A DNA stretch of 64,000 bases from Rikenellaceae bacterium (GTDB lineage Bacteria; Bacteroidota; Bacteroidia; Bacteroidales; Rikenellaceae): contig SUZX01000007.1 of NCBI GenBank assembly GCA_015059735.1, positions 99,331 through 163,330 on the forward strand, written 5' to 3'. Within the stretch, counting starts at the first letter, position 1. The number at the start of each line of letters is the position of its first letter. The notes under the pieces were generated by a model, which saw only the letters and a list, made by a program, of their open reading frames with translations, was not told the origin of the DNA and did not search any database. This document shows, piece after piece, positions 42,064 to 52,438 of this stretch. Position numbers and translations under genes: made by a program.

Positions 42064-44214
42064 TTATTGGGCAGTCGGTGCTACCGGCTCATATTCCGTA
42101 CCGATATTTTGGAAAAGGAACGAATAAACATCGGCTGCTTCTTCGATGCGTTTTGAAGTGGGTTTGCCAGCTCCATGACCTGCTTTTGAGTCGATGCGGA
42201 TCAATATGGGGCACTCGCCGGCCTGACAATATTGCATCTGTGCAGCAAACTTGAATGAGTGTGCTGGCACCACGCGGTCGTCGTGGTCGGCAGTTGTTAC
42301 CAACGTTGCCGGATACTTTACTCCCTCACGGATGTTGTGGAGGGGTGAATACCTATATATATATTTGAATTCCTCCTCGTTGTCACTCGAGCCATACTCT
42401 ACAGCCCAACCCCACCCGATCGTGAATTTGTGGTAGCGTAACATGTCCATTACGCCGACTGCTGGCAGACATACTGCATAGAGATCCGGTCGTTGTACTT
42501 CACAAGCTCCGACCAACAATCCGCCATTCGATCCGCCGGCAATGGCCAATTTCTCCGAGGAGGTGTATTTTTCGGCAATAAGGTACTCTGCGGCCGCGAT
42601 GAAGTCATCGAACACATTTTGCTTGTTCGCCTTCATGCCGGCTTTATGCCACTCTTCGCCATATTCCGAGCCTCCGCGCAAATTGGCTACGCAATGAATA
42701 CCGCCTTGCTCTACGAACATAATGGCCGAGGGATTAAATCCGGGGGTTAGATTAATTTGAAAACCTCCGTAGGCATAGAGATAGCACGGATTTTTTCCGT
42801 TGAGTTTCATGTCCTTGCGATGCGTGATGAACATTGGGATCTTTGTGCCATCTTTTGAGGGATAGAATACTTGTTCGGTCACAAACAGCGATGGATCGAA
42901 GTTCACTTGCGGAGCTTTGTGTAGTGTTGATTCGCCCGTTGCAATGTCGTAGCGATAGCTCGTTGCGGGGGCAGTGTAGTTCGATAACGAGTAATAAATC
43001 TCGCTAGCATCCTCCTTGCCGCGGAATCCTCCTACCGATCCGATGGCCGGCAAGGTTACTTCGCGAATCAATTTGCCATCGAAGTCATATTGATACACCT
43101 TATTCTGTGCATCCTGCAAATAGGTGGCAAAGAGATAACCACCGGCCGATTCGACACTTTCAAGCAGGTTACGTTCGTGTTCGGGAATTACGGTTTCGCT
43201 CTTGGTCGGATTATTCAAGTCGATGCGTGCCAACGTGTAGTTTGAAGCTTCGCGATTGGTTACATAGTAGAGTTTGTCGTTTTGGCACTCCACTATTGCA
43301 TAGTCGGCATCAAACCCTGCCAACAATACGCGGAATTTTTTGTCTGTAACCTTTTTGTAAAGAATCTCTGTCCCCGAAGTTCCCTCCGAGGCAGTTACAA
43401 AGAGCCATTTGCCGTCATCCGAGGGCCAAGCATGGAAATAACGCAACGGGTGTTTCATGTCGGCATAGATCAACTTGTCAGTCTCTTGTGTTGTGCCTAA
43501 TCGGTGATACCATACCTTTTGGAATTGGTTTTGTGATGAATAGACTCCCTTTTTCGGAACGTCGTAAGCACTATAATAGAATCCTTTCGAGTCGGGAGCC
43601 CATACTGCGCCCGAGAACTTTACCCAATTGATCTTGTCAGAAGTGAGTTTTTTACTGTCGGTATCTATGACACGAATCTCCACCCAATCCGATCCCGATG
43701 CAGCTGCGGCATAAGCGCAGTAACGACCGTTTTTCGAGAACGAGAGTGCCGAGAGTGCCACCGTCCCATCCTCCGAGAGGGTGTTGGGGTCGAGGAATAC
43801 TTCTCCGCTTTCGCTCGGATTCTTGGTGCGGTAGAGTACCGACTGATTTTGCAATCCGTTGTTGTAGGAGTAGTACCACCACTCGCCGTGCTTACTCGGC
43901 GCCGACTCTTTGGGATAATTCCATAACTCGGTCAGACGTTGGTGGATCGCCTTGCGGAACGGGATTTGCGAGAGATAGTCCTGTGTTACGATATTCTGTG
44001 CTTTGACCCACTCCGATGTGGCTTCCGAGTTGTCATCTTCGAGCCAACGATAGGGATCAGCCACCTTTGTTCCGAAATAGTTATCTACCACCTCGCCGCG
44101 TTCCGTTGCGGGGTAGGGGAGTTGTTTTATCTGTTTCATGTTGTTGCAACTTGTCATGATTGTCACCAGCCCCACGAGGAGCACAACTTTGCACATCGGT
44201 TTCATTGATTCCAT
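42064..44214 (-). CDS. prolyl oligopeptidase family serine peptidase (S9A), lipoprotein
   Basis: 716 residues. The N-terminal signal ends in TIMTSC, a lipobox-like site, so it is probably a periplasmic or outer-membrane lipoprotein. An N-terminal seven-bladed propeller (TERGEVVDNYFGTKVADPYR, WLEDDNSEATSEWV) covers an alpha/beta hydrolase domain with the nucleophile in AIAGGSNGGLLVG, a late Asp in TADHDDRVVP and His in DSKAGHGAG. It cleaves after proline in short peptides. A -7 variant TAACTTCG (44241-44248) precedes it. Start at 44214 or three codons later (MKPMCKV). Confidence 0.93.
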   Translation of the reverse strand: MESMKPMCKVVLLVGLVTIMTSCNNMKQIKQLPYPATERGEVVDNYFGTKVADPYRWLEDDNSEATSEWVKAQNIVTQDYLSQIPFRKAIHQRLTELWNYPKESAPSKHGEWWYYSYNNGLQNQSVLYRTKNPSESGEVFLDPNTLSEDGTVALSALSFSKNGRYCAYAAAASGSDWVEIRVIDTDSKKLTSDKINWVKFSGAVWAPDSKGFYYSAYDVPKKGVYSSQNQFQKVWYHRLGTTQETDKLIYADMKHPLRYFHAWPSDDGKWLFVTASEGTSGTEILYKKVTDKKFRVLLAGFDADYAIVECQNDKLYYVTNREASNYTLARIDLNNPTKSETVIPEHERNLLESVESAGGYLFATYLQDAQNKVYQYDFDGKLIREVTLPAIGSVGGFRGKEDASEIYYSLSNYTAPATSYRYDIATGESTLHKAPQVNFDPSLFVTEQVFYPSKDGTKIPMFITHRKDMKLNGKNPCYLYAYGGFQINLTPGFNPSAIMFVEQGGIHCVANLRGGSEYGEEWHKAGMKANKQNVFDDFIAAAEYLIAEKYTSSEKLAIAGGSNGGLLVGACEVQRPDLYAVCLPAVGVMDMLRYHKFTIGWGWAVEYGSSDNEEEFKYIYRYSPLHNIREGVKYPATLVTTADHDDRVVPAHSFKFAAQMQYCQAGECPILIRIDSKAGHGAGKPTSKRIEEAADVYSFLFQNIGTEYEPVAPTAQ

Positions 44215-44321
44215 TCTTTTTGGGTTAAGTCAATTTGGGGCGAAGTTAATGAAAAAATCCTATACTTGTAATATTGGGCGAGAAAAATAGCCTTATAGTG
44301 CGGTCATTTGAAGTTTTTTCG

Positions 44322-44329
44322 TACCTTTG
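44322..44329 (+). promoter_or_regulatory. -7 promoter element of dapD
   Basis: Perfect TACCTTTG, 30 nt before the chosen dapD ATG. It excludes an in-frame start at 44327 that would lie inside it. Confidence 0.7.
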
Positions 44330-44359
44330 GCTGACAAACTGATAAAAATTAGATTCATT

Positions 44360-45187
44360 ATGTATAGCGAACTTCAAAAGATAATCGAGCAGGCGTGGGA
44401 AAACCGCGAACTGCTGAAAGATTCGGTCGTGCAACAAGCGATTCGCGAAGTAGTCGAATTGGTAGATAAAGGTCAATTACGTACGGCCGAACCCGTTGAT
44501 CTCGAAAAGAGCCTTTGGCAGGTCAACGAGTGGGTCAAGAAAGCCATCATTCTCTATTTTCCGATTCAACCCATGCGCAAAATGGAGGCCGGAGAGTTGG
44601 AGTGGTTCGATAAGATGGACCTCAAACACGGCTACGACGAGTTGGGCGTACGCGTCGTTCCCCAAGCTGTTGCCCGTTATGGTGCCTATATCGCTTCGGG
44701 GGCTATTCTGATGCCCTCCTATGTAAATATCGGCGCGTATGTCGATACCGGCACGATGGTCGATACATGGGCAACGGTTGGCTCTTGTGCGCAGATCGGC
44801 AAACATGTCCATCTTTCGGGAGGTGTGGGCATCGGAGGCGTGTTGGAGCCTGTGCAGGCTGCTCCGGTGATCATTGAGGATAACTGTTTCATCGGTTCGC
44901 GTTCGATTGTCGTCGAAGGGGCACATGTTTGCCGTGAGGCGGTACTCGGTTCGAATACGGTGATTACCGGCTCGACACATATCATTGATGTTACTGAGTC
45001 TGAGCCTAAAACCTACAAAGGTTATGTTCCGCCCCGTTCGGTGGTTGTTCCGGGCAGCTATCGCAAGCAGTTCCCTGCCGGCGAGTATAGTGTATCGTGT
45101 GCCTTGATTATCGGCCGCCGCAAGGAATCGACCGATAAAAAGACTTCGCTCAACGATGCGTTGCGTGAATTTGGTGTTTCGGCATAG
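44360..45187 (+). CDS. dapD: tetrahydrodipicolinate N-succinyltransferase
   Basis: Transfers succinyl from succinyl-CoA to tetrahydrodipicolinate on the way to diaminopimelate and lysine. The 275-residue protein has an N-terminal helical domain, then a left-handed beta-helix of hexapeptide repeats (IGAYVDTGTMVDTWATVGSC, GVGIGGVLEP, NCFIGSRSIVVEGA) and the DapD C-terminal block PPRSVVVPGSYRKQFPAGEY. Probably co-transcribed with birA, which starts 22 bases later. Confidence 0.96.
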   Translation: MYSELQKIIEQAWENRELLKDSVVQQAIREVVELVDKGQLRTAEPVDLEKSLWQVNEWVKKAIILYFPIQPMRKMEAGELEWFDKMDLKHGYDELGVRVVPQAVARYGAYIASGAILMPSYVNIGAYVDTGTMVDTWATVGSCAQIGKHVHLSGGVGIGGVLEPVQAAPVIIEDNCFIGSRSIVVEGAHVCREAVLGSNTVITGSTHIIDVTESEPKTYKGYVPPRSVVVPGSYRKQFPAGEYSVSCALIIGRRKESTDKKTSLNDALREFGVSA

Positions 45188-45208
45188 TTTGCTGTAAAAG
45201 TTCCCGAG

Positions 45209-45934
45209 TTGAAAATTCATCGTATAACAGAAACTTCTTCGACCAACGATCTGCTTCGTGATGCAAAATATCATCACGGAGATGTCGTGTGGGCCGAGCG
45301 TCAAACTGCCGGTCGCGGGCAGCGGGGGCATACATGGATCTCGCCAGAGGGTGAGAATCTGACCTTTTCAGTGCTTCTTGAACCTCGGTTTTTGCCGGTC
45401 GGTGAGCAATTCCTGCTCTCCGAAGTTGTAGCATTGGCTCTTTGCGACGAGTTTGCCGATCTCGGCATCGATGCGCGTATTAAGTGGACAAACGATATTT
45501 ATATAGGAGATCGTAAGGTCGTTGGTATATTGATCGAACACAATTATTCGGGAGCAACTCTTACTCGCACGATTGTAGGGGTCGGGATTAATGTCAATCA
45601 AACGGTTTTTGATCCGCAGTTGCCCAATCCCACGTCGCTGGCTCTTGCTACGAAACGCTCTTTTCGTCGTGAAGAGATTTTAGACGGGTTTCTTTCACAT
45701 CTTATGATCCGATATGCGGCTCTTGAACAGGGCAATACTGCATTATTGCAACGCGATTATCATACTCGGCTCTATCGTCTTGGAGAGAGTCATTGTTATC
45801 GCTTGCCCGATGGAAGACTGTTTGATGCCGTACTCGAAGGTGTTCGCCCTTCCGGAGAACTACTCCTTCGTCAGGACGATGGTATGTTGGGTGAATACCT
45901 CTTCAAAGAGGTTGAATTCGTTCTGGCTCGTTGA
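45209..45934 (+). CDS. birA: biotin--[acetyl-CoA-carboxylase] ligase, class I
   Basis: 241 residues. Attaches biotin to carboxylase carrier domains. The catalytic core shows ETSSTNDLL, the biotinyl-AMP loop GRGQRGHTWISP and KWTNDIYIGDRKVVGILIE. There is no N-terminal helix-turn-helix, so it is not a repressor. No ATG precedes the conserved core in this frame after the dapD stop, so I use the TTG at 45209 (MKIHRITETSSTN). Confidence 0.9.
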   Translation: MKIHRITETSSTNDLLRDAKYHHGDVVWAERQTAGRGQRGHTWISPEGENLTFSVLLEPRFLPVGEQFLLSEVVALALCDEFADLGIDARIKWTNDIYIGDRKVVGILIEHNYSGATLTRTIVGVGINVNQTVFDPQLPNPTSLALATKRSFRREEILDGFLSHLMIRYAALEQGNTALLQRDYHTRLYRLGESHCYRLPDGRLFDAVLEGVRPSGELLLRQDDGMLGEYLFKEVEFVLAR

Positions 45935-45994
45935 CTATAACCTGCGATTGGAAAGATGGGGAAGAAATATTTTTGTAAATATTGTTGATTTTTC

Positions 45995-46024
45995 TTGCTG
46001 TTACCAAAATAACAACTATCTTTG
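45995..46024 (+). promoter_or_regulatory. promoter of gcvH
   Basis: TTG at 45995-45997, 19 nt spacer, then a perfect -7 TATCTTTG at 46017-46024. The ATG follows 61 nt later. Confidence 0.75.
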
Positions 46025-46085
46025 CATCATCATTGAAGCGTGAAGCAAACACTGAATAAAATAATAACACTTAATTAAATAAATT

Positions 46086-46466
46086 ATGAGCAACGTACCT
46101 GCAAATTTGAAGTATTCCAACGATCACGAGTGGTGCCGCGTAGAGGGTGACATCGCTGTTATCGGTATTACGGATTTCGCCCAAAGCCAACTTGGTGATA
46201 TCGTTTTCGTTGACATCCCGACCGAGGGTGAGACTCTTGCTGCCGGTGAGGTTTTCGGTTCGATTGAGGCTGTGAAGACCGTTAGTGATGTATTCCTCCC
46301 TGTTGGTGGTGAGGTTGTCGAGTTCAACGAGGCTGTTGATGCCGATCCCGCATTGGTTAACAAAGATCCCTATGGTGAGGGTTGGATGGTCAAAGTTCGC
46401 ATGTCGAACCCTGCGGAGTACGACACGCTGTTGACTGCTGCACAGTACGAGGAGTTGATCGGCTAA
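46086..46466 (+). CDS. gcvH: glycine cleavage system H protein
   Basis: 126 residues. The lipoyl carrier of the glycine cleavage complex, shuttling the aminomethyl group between P, T and L proteins. The lipoylated lysine is Lys64 in GSIEAVKTVSDV. NDHEWCRVEGDIAVIGITDF near the start is typical. The gcvP and gcvT genes are not in the window. It is a single gene with its own promoter and terminator. Confidence 0.97.
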   Translation: MSNVPANLKYSNDHEWCRVEGDIAVIGITDFAQSQLGDIVFVDIPTEGETLAAGEVFGSIEAVKTVSDVFLPVGGEVVEFNEAVDADPALVNKDPYGEGWMVKVRMSNPAEYDTLLTAAQYEELIG

Positions 46467-46492
46467 TTCATCCCGTTTCATCCGATCTGCAA

Positions 46493-46535
46493 AAAAAAAT
46501 CTGTATAACGGGTCTCCCGATGTACGGATTTTTTT
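46493..46535 (+). terminator. terminator of gcvH
   Basis: An outer A/T-rich stem (AAAAAAATCTGTA with TACGGATTTTTTT) and an inner CGGG/CCCG hairpin (46509-46519), ending in seven T. Confidence 0.8.
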
Positions 46536-46698
46536 GTTACTATTCGGCTTTGTCGGAATGTGTTGATGAGTTTCTGCCTGACTGCAACAGATGAGTTTTT
46601 GGGTGTGTGATAGTCGCTGTTGTTTAAGGCGATGGATGATCCGATCGAAAATACGAGAAGATTCAAAAAAACTATAAACATTCAAAAATAGTAAAACT

Positions 46699-47640
46699 AT
46701 GTCAAAAGTTACCGTAGTAGGTGCAGGTGCCGTAGGCGCAACCTGTGCAAACGTGATGGCTTGCCGTGAGGTGGCAAGCGAAGTTGTCTTGGTCGATATC
46801 AAAGAGGGCCTTTCGGAGGGTAAAATGCTGGATATGTACCAGTGCTCGACGTTGATGGATTTTGATACGAAGGTTGTAGGTGTCACCAACGACTATAAAA
46901 AGACCGCCAATTCCGATGTGGTTGTCATTACTTCGGGTATTCCCCGTAAACCGGGTATGACTCGCGAGGAGTTGATCGGCACCAATGCCAAAATCATGAA
47001 GGGTGTTGTTGAGAATGTTATCAAATACTCGCCTCGTGCTATTATCATCGTGGTTGCCAATCCGATGGATACGTTGACTTATTTGGCTCTCAAAGTTTCG
47101 GGTCTTCCGAAGAACCGTGTTGTCGGTATGGGCGGTGCTCTCGACTCGTCGCGTTTCAAATGCTATTTGGCCAAAGCTACCGGAGCCAACATCAACAACG
47201 TCGATGGTATGGTTATCGGTGGTCACGGTGATACAACCATGATTCCGTTGGTTTCGAAAGCAACGGTTAACGGTGTTCCCGTTTCGCAGTTCGCATCGAA
47301 GAAGAAGTTGCAAGAGGCAGTTCAAAATACGATGGTAGGTGGTGCTACGCTGACCAAATTGATCGGCACTTCGGCTTGGTATGCTCCGGGAGCTGCTGCT
47401 GCCATGATGGTTGAATCGATCCTCAACGATCAGAAGAAATTGATCCCCTGCTCCTGCTATTTGGAGGGCGAGTATGGTCAGAGCGACCTCTGCATCGGTG
47501 TTCCCGCCATTATCGGTCGTAAGGGTATCGAGAAGATTGTGAAGATTGATCTTACGAAGGAGGAAGAGGCCATGTTTGCTGCATCGGCTGCCGCTGTTCA
47601 CAAGACCAACGATGTGTTGCGTGAAACCAACGCTCTCTAA
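46699..47640 (+). CDS. mdh: malate dehydrogenase
   Basis: 313 residues. NAD-dependent interconversion of malate and oxaloacetate. N-terminal Rossmann motif VVGAGAVGATCANVM; substrate-binding ITSGIPRKPGMTREEL; catalytic His in GGHGDTTMIPL. The length and the arginines identify the LDH-like MDH type common in Bacteroidota. I did not find a clear -7 element in the 163 bases after the gcvH terminator. A strong bidirectional terminator follows. Confidence 0.96.
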   Translation: MSKVTVVGAGAVGATCANVMACREVASEVVLVDIKEGLSEGKMLDMYQCSTLMDFDTKVVGVTNDYKKTANSDVVVITSGIPRKPGMTREELIGTNAKIMKGVVENVIKYSPRAIIIVVANPMDTLTYLALKVSGLPKNRVVGMGGALDSSRFKCYLAKATGANINNVDGMVIGGHGDTTMIPLVSKATVNGVPVSQFASKKKLQEAVQNTMVGGATLTKLIGTSAWYAPGAAAAMMVESILNDQKKLIPCSCYLEGEYGQSDLCIGVPAIIGRKGIEKIVKIDLTKEEEAMFAASAAAVHKTNDVLRETNAL

Positions 47641-47655
47641 TTCGTTTGAAATAGT

Positions 47656-47697
47656 AAAGAGAGGGGGTTGCTCGAATCGAAGCAACCCCCTCTCTTT
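47656..47697. terminator. bidirectional terminator, mdh / purB
   Basis: A perfect 17-bp stem (AAAGAGAGGGGGTTGCT and its complement) with an 8-nt loop between convergent genes, one of the strongest in the window. Confidence 0.85.
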
Positions 47698-47715
47698 GTG
47701 TGGCGAGAATCGAAC

Positions 47716-49071
47716 TTATTTCTGTGTGCGGAATACTCCGGTGTAGGTCGAAGGTGACAATGCTCGCAACTCGGCTTTGACTGCGTCGGATACGGCTAAC
47801 TCTTCGATGAATGTCGCAATCGACTCGCCGGTAACATGCGTATTTGTGCGGGTCAATGCTTTGAGTGCTTCGTATGGCTTGGGATAGCCCTCGCGGCGCA
47901 GAATGGTCTGGATGCCTTCGGCTACGACCGCCCAATTTGCTTCCAGGTCTCGTTGTAAAGCCTCCTCGTTGAGGATCAACTTGTTCATGCCTTTTATTAG
48001 CGATTTTAGGGCGATGAGTGAGTGCGCCATCGGTACACCGACGTTGCGTAAAACCGTAGAGTCGGTTAGGTCACGTTGCAGTCTGGATACCGGCAGTTTC
48101 CCCGAAAGATGCGCATAAATGGCTCCGGCGATTCCGAAGTTCCCTTCGGCATTCTCGAAGTCGATGGGATTTACTTTGTGCGGCATGGCACTTGACCCGA
48201 CCTCTCCGGCTTTGATGCGTTGCTTGAAATACTCCATAGAGATATAGGTCCAAATATCGCGAGCGAAATCTACCAAAATCGTGTCGATGCGTTTCAAGTT
48301 GTCGAAGATCGCAGCGAGATTGTCGTAGTGCTCGATCTGCGTGGTGTACTGCGAACGGCTCAATCCCAATACCTCGCCCACAAATCGGTTGGCAAATGCG
48401 ACCCAATCGGTTGCGGGATAGGCGGCGTGGTGAGCATTGAAGTTTCCGGTTGCACCGCCGAATTTTGCCGGTACGGCCAATGCGCGGAGTAAAGCTAATT
48501 GCTTGTCGAGACGCTCGACGTAAACCCGAAACTCTTTGCCCAATACGGTCGGCGAGGCAGGTTGTCCGTGGGTGCGGGCCAACATCGGGATACTGCTCCA
48601 CTCCTCGGCAAATGTTGCGATCTTGTTGCGTACCTCCTCGATGGCGGGATAGTAAACCTCTTCGAGAGCCTCTTTAAGAGAGAGCGGAATAGCTGTATTA
48701 TTAATGTCTTGCGAAGTGAGACCGAAATGGATAAATTCTTTATAGTCGCTAAGCCCCAATTGGTCCATCTTCTCTTTGATCAGATATTCCACTGCTTTTA
48801 CATCGTGATTGGTGATCGACTCTATCTCTTTGATACGTTCGGCATCTGCTGACGAAAACTCGGTGTAGAGTGTACGCAGTGCTGCACGTTTTTCGGGTAC
48901 CACTCCGACGAGTTGAGGCAGTGGTAACTCGCAGAGGGCAATGAAATATTCTACCTCTACACGAATGCGATAGCGGATCAAGGCCTGTTCCGAAAAATAG
49001 TCGGCAAGCTTTTCCGTTGTTTTACGATAACGGCCATCTACGGGAGAAATGGCGGTAAGATTGTTCAACAT
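47716..49071 (-). CDS. purB: adenylosuccinate lyase
   Basis: 451 residues. Cleaves SAICAR and adenylosuccinate in purine synthesis. Superfamily signature GSSAMPHKVNPIDFENAEGN; also FIHFGLTSQDINNTA and ARTHGQPASPT. I chose the ATG at 49071 (MLNNLTAISPVDGRY), the family start; the longer frame runs across the -7 element TAAATTTG (49101-49108). Confidence 0.96.
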   Translation of the reverse strand: MLNNLTAISPVDGRYRKTTEKLADYFSEQALIRYRIRVEVEYFIALCELPLPQLVGVVPEKRAALRTLYTEFSSADAERIKEIESITNHDVKAVEYLIKEKMDQLGLSDYKEFIHFGLTSQDINNTAIPLSLKEALEEVYYPAIEEVRNKIATFAEEWSSIPMLARTHGQPASPTVLGKEFRVYVERLDKQLALLRALAVPAKFGGATGNFNAHHAAYPATDWVAFANRFVGEVLGLSRSQYTTQIEHYDNLAAIFDNLKRIDTILVDFARDIWTYISMEYFKQRIKAGEVGSSAMPHKVNPIDFENAEGNFGIAGAIYAHLSGKLPVSRLQRDLTDSTVLRNVGVPMAHSLIALKSLIKGMNKLILNEEALQRDLEANWAVVAEGIQTILRREGYPKPYEALKALTRTNTHVTGESIATFIEELAVSDAVKAELRALSPSTYTGVFRTQK

Positions 49072-49100
49072 ATAGGCTTGAAATTTGCTGATTACGACGC

Positions 49101-49148
49101 CAAATTTACGACTTTTAATTGAAATACGCATAAAAATCGTTATCTTTG
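49101..49148. promoter_or_regulatory. divergent promoters of purB and the DUF4834 operon
   Basis: Minus strand -7 TAAATTTG at 49108-49101 for purB, and plus strand -7 TATCTTTG at 49141-49148 for the 49.2-kb operon. Confidence 0.7.
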
Positions 49149-49239
49149 CAAAGATTAATTGCTCGGCATTGGTGAGTGATCACGATTTCTGGTCGGAAAC
49201 GTTGGTCCCCCGTGTACGAAATGGTCAATCGAATAGAGT

Positions 49240-49656
49240 ATGCAATTTTTATTGATAATCATAGATGGTCTGATTCGCTTTGTGCAGCGTAATCCGTTGA
49301 CCGTATTGTTGATTCTTGTGCTTGCGGTAGGTGCCCCAGCTTTGCTGAAAGGCATTGCCACCGTTATTCTTTATATGTTGTTGGGCTTTGTGGTTTTGAT
49401 TGTGATCCTTGTTCTGTTGTTTCGTTGGCGCATCTATTCTGTCCGCCGGCAAATGGAGGAACAGTTTGGGGGACAGTCGAAAAAGACGGGTCGAACGACT
49501 TCTGCGGGTACAGGCCATTTTGGCGGGTATTCCAAATCTGCAACGTCGCAAAGTCGCGAGGGCGAAGTTAAGGTGCATCGCACTTCCGGCGTGCCCGACA
49601 AACGTGTGGCGAGTGATGTGGGTGACTATGTTGATTTCGAGGAGACCAAAAAATAA
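49240..49656 (+). CDS. DUF4834-like small membrane protein
   Basis: 138 residues. Two or more N-terminal hydrophobic segments (residues about 1-70, including TVLLILVLAVGAPALL and VILYMLLGFVVLIVILVLLF) are followed by a charged Ser/Gly-rich cytoplasmic tail with DVGDYVDFEETKK at the end. This arrangement is typical of DUF4834 proteins of Bacteroidota. Its function is unknown. Three bases separate it from the mlaE-like gene, so it may be an accessory of that transporter. Confidence 0.75.
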   Translation: MQFLLIIIDGLIRFVQRNPLTVLLILVLAVGAPALLKGIATVILYMLLGFVVLIVILVLLFRWRIYSVRRQMEEQFGGQSKKTGRTTSAGTGHFGGYSKSATSQSREGEVKVHRTSGVPDKRVASDVGDYVDFEETKK

Positions 49657-49658
49657 GA

Positions 49659-50405
49659 ATGATGTTTGGCATTTTCGAACAGATCGGTCGTTATTTTATC
49701 TTGATGGGAAAAGTCTTTTCTCGTCCGGAGAAAGGTGCGATTTATCGACGACGCATTATCTATGAAATGGAATCGTTGGGAATAGACTCCATCGGCCTAA
49801 CGGCGATCATTTCGATTTTTATCGGAGCTGTGATCACTTTGCAGATGTGTATCAACCTCGATTCTCCGTTTATTCCGCAGTCACTTATCGGTTATGCTAC
49901 TCGCGAAACGATGATTCTTGAATTTTCATCCACAGTGGTCGCCTTGATCTTGTCGGGCAAGGTCGGATCGTCGATCGCTTCGGAGATCGGTACTATGCGT
50001 ATCACCGAGCAGATCGATGCTTTGGAGATCATGGGTGTTAACTCGGCCTCATACCTTATTTTGCCGAAAATCGTTGCAGCGGTCTTTTTCTTCCCGTTTC
50101 TTACCATCCTTTCGATTGCCATCGGTATTATCGGCGGTTGGTTGATTGCTTATCTTACGGGTATCATGATCCCGAATAACTATATCGAAGGTTTGCTTCT
50201 CGATTTCAGACCCTATTCGATCACTTATTCGTTGATCAAAACTGCTGTCTTTGCCTATATTATTACTTCGATCTCATCGTATTTCGGGTACTATGCAAAA
50301 GGCAACTCGCTTGAAGTGGGCAAGGCTTCGACTCGTGCTGTGGTGGTCGGCTCTGTGGTTATCATGATTTTTAACCTGATTCTGACTCAAATCCTGTTGA
50401 TATGA
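49659..50405 (+). CDS. MlaE-type ABC transporter permease
   Basis: 248 residues. The inner-membrane permease of an Mla-like phospholipid or sterol transporter, with five or six membrane segments and the family blocks RETMILEFSSTVVALILSGK, GSSIASEIGTMRITEQIDAL and EVGKASTRAVV. It overlaps the next gene (ATPase) by four bases. Lipid transport between the membranes is inferred from the family. Confidence 0.93.
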   Translation: MMFGIFEQIGRYFILMGKVFSRPEKGAIYRRRIIYEMESLGIDSIGLTAIISIFIGAVITLQMCINLDSPFIPQSLIGYATRETMILEFSSTVVALILSGKVGSSIASEIGTMRITEQIDALEIMGVNSASYLILPKIVAAVFFFPFLTILSIAIGIIGGWLIAYLTGIMIPNNYIEGLLLDFRPYSITYSLIKTAVFAYIITSISSYFGYYAKGNSLEVGKASTRAVVVGSVVIMIFNLILTQILLI

Positions 50406-51160
50406 TCCGAGCTCAACACATCTTCAAATCGTTTGAGGGGCGTATGGTCCTCAATGATATTTCGGTTGAATTCGAAACCGGCAAAACCAATTTGATAATT
50501 GGCCGTAGCGGATCGGGAAAGACCGTGTTGCTCAAAACATTGGTCGGATTGCATAACCCCGATTCGGGTGAGGTGTGGTATGACGATACGAATTTTACGG
50601 GATTGGGATTTCGTGATCGCAAGGCTATTCGTAAAGATATCGGTATGATTTTTCAAGGAGGTGCACTCCTCGACTCCTCGACCGTTGAGGAGAATGTCAA
50701 ACTGCCGCTCGACCTTTTTACCGAACAGAGCGAGGCCGAGAAAATGGAGCGAGTGAATTTCTGTCTGCAACGTGTACGACTCGCTAATGCGAATCACCTC
50801 TATCCTGCGGAACTGTCGGGCGGTATGATCAAACGTGTGGCCATTGCCCGTGCCATTGTGCTCAATCCGCGTTACCTCTTCTGTGATGAGCCGAATTCGG
50901 GTCTCGACCCGCAGACCTCGATTGTAATTGATAATCTTATTCATGAAATCACCTGCGAATACAACATCACTACCATTATCAATACGCATGATATGAACTC
51001 GGTGATGGAGATTGGAGAGAAGATAGTCTATATTCACGAAGGACATAAGTGGTGGGAAGGAACCAAAGAGGATATTCTTCATGCCGAAAATCCGGAGCTT
51101 AATGCTTTTGTCTTCGCCTCGGCTATGGCTAAGCGTGCCAAAACTAATGCCGTAAAATAA
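50402..51160 (+). CDS. MlaF-type ABC transporter ATPase
   Basis: 252 residues. Walker A GRSGSGKT (about 36-43), signature LSGGMIKRVAIARAI, and Walker B YLFCDEPNSGLDPQT. It powers the adjacent permease. A periplasmic MCE protein (MlaD), the usual third partner, is not encoded next to it. Confidence 0.94.
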   Translation: MIRAQHIFKSFEGRMVLNDISVEFETGKTNLIIGRSGSGKTVLLKTLVGLHNPDSGEVWYDDTNFTGLGFRDRKAIRKDIGMIFQGGALLDSSTVEENVKLPLDLFTEQSEAEKMERVNFCLQRVRLANANHLYPAELSGGMIKRVAIARAIVLNPRYLFCDEPNSGLDPQTSIVIDNLIHEITCEYNITTIINTHDMNSVMEIGEKIVYIHEGHKWWEGTKEDILHAENPELNAFVFASAMAKRAKTNAVK

Positions 51161-51227
51161 TAATTCGTTTCATCCGTTTTTTGCAATCCTTTTGGGTTGA
51201 TGATGTGATAATTTGTGGCAATAATTG

Positions 51228-51268
51228 GCACAAGTTGTGCATAAATTTTGTTGTATGTTACAACAAAA
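51228..51268. promoter_or_regulatory. paired palindromes upstream of the GAPDH gene
   Basis: GCACAAGTTGTGC at 51228-51240 (perfect, one-base centre), and TTTTGTTGTA/TACAACAAAA at 51246-51268 (perfect 10-bp arms, three-base centre). Both contain ACAA/TTGT half-sites. They could be operators, or the second could be the terminator of the mla operon. Confidence 0.4.
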
Positions 51269-51322
51269 GGTAGCCTCTAAACCCTCTATACAGGCATATA
51301 TTAAAAATATTTAATATTTTGC

Positions 51323-51353
51323 TTGCATAGAAAATAGAAAATACTTATTTTTG
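51323..51353 (+). promoter_or_regulatory. promoter of the GAPDH gene
   Basis: TTG at 51323-51325, 20 nt spacer, perfect -7 TATTTTTG at 51346-51353. Confidence 0.75.
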
Positions 51354-51381
51354 CGGCGTGAAAATAGAAGAGGTTTTTTAA

Positions 51382-52416
<1,035 letters not shown>

Positions 52417-52438
52417 TTCAAATACTGATCAATAAGAG

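Noticed and set aside
46702..47685. 327-codon frame antisense to mdh
   Set aside because: It mirrors the mdh codons almost end to end and has no recognisable motif.
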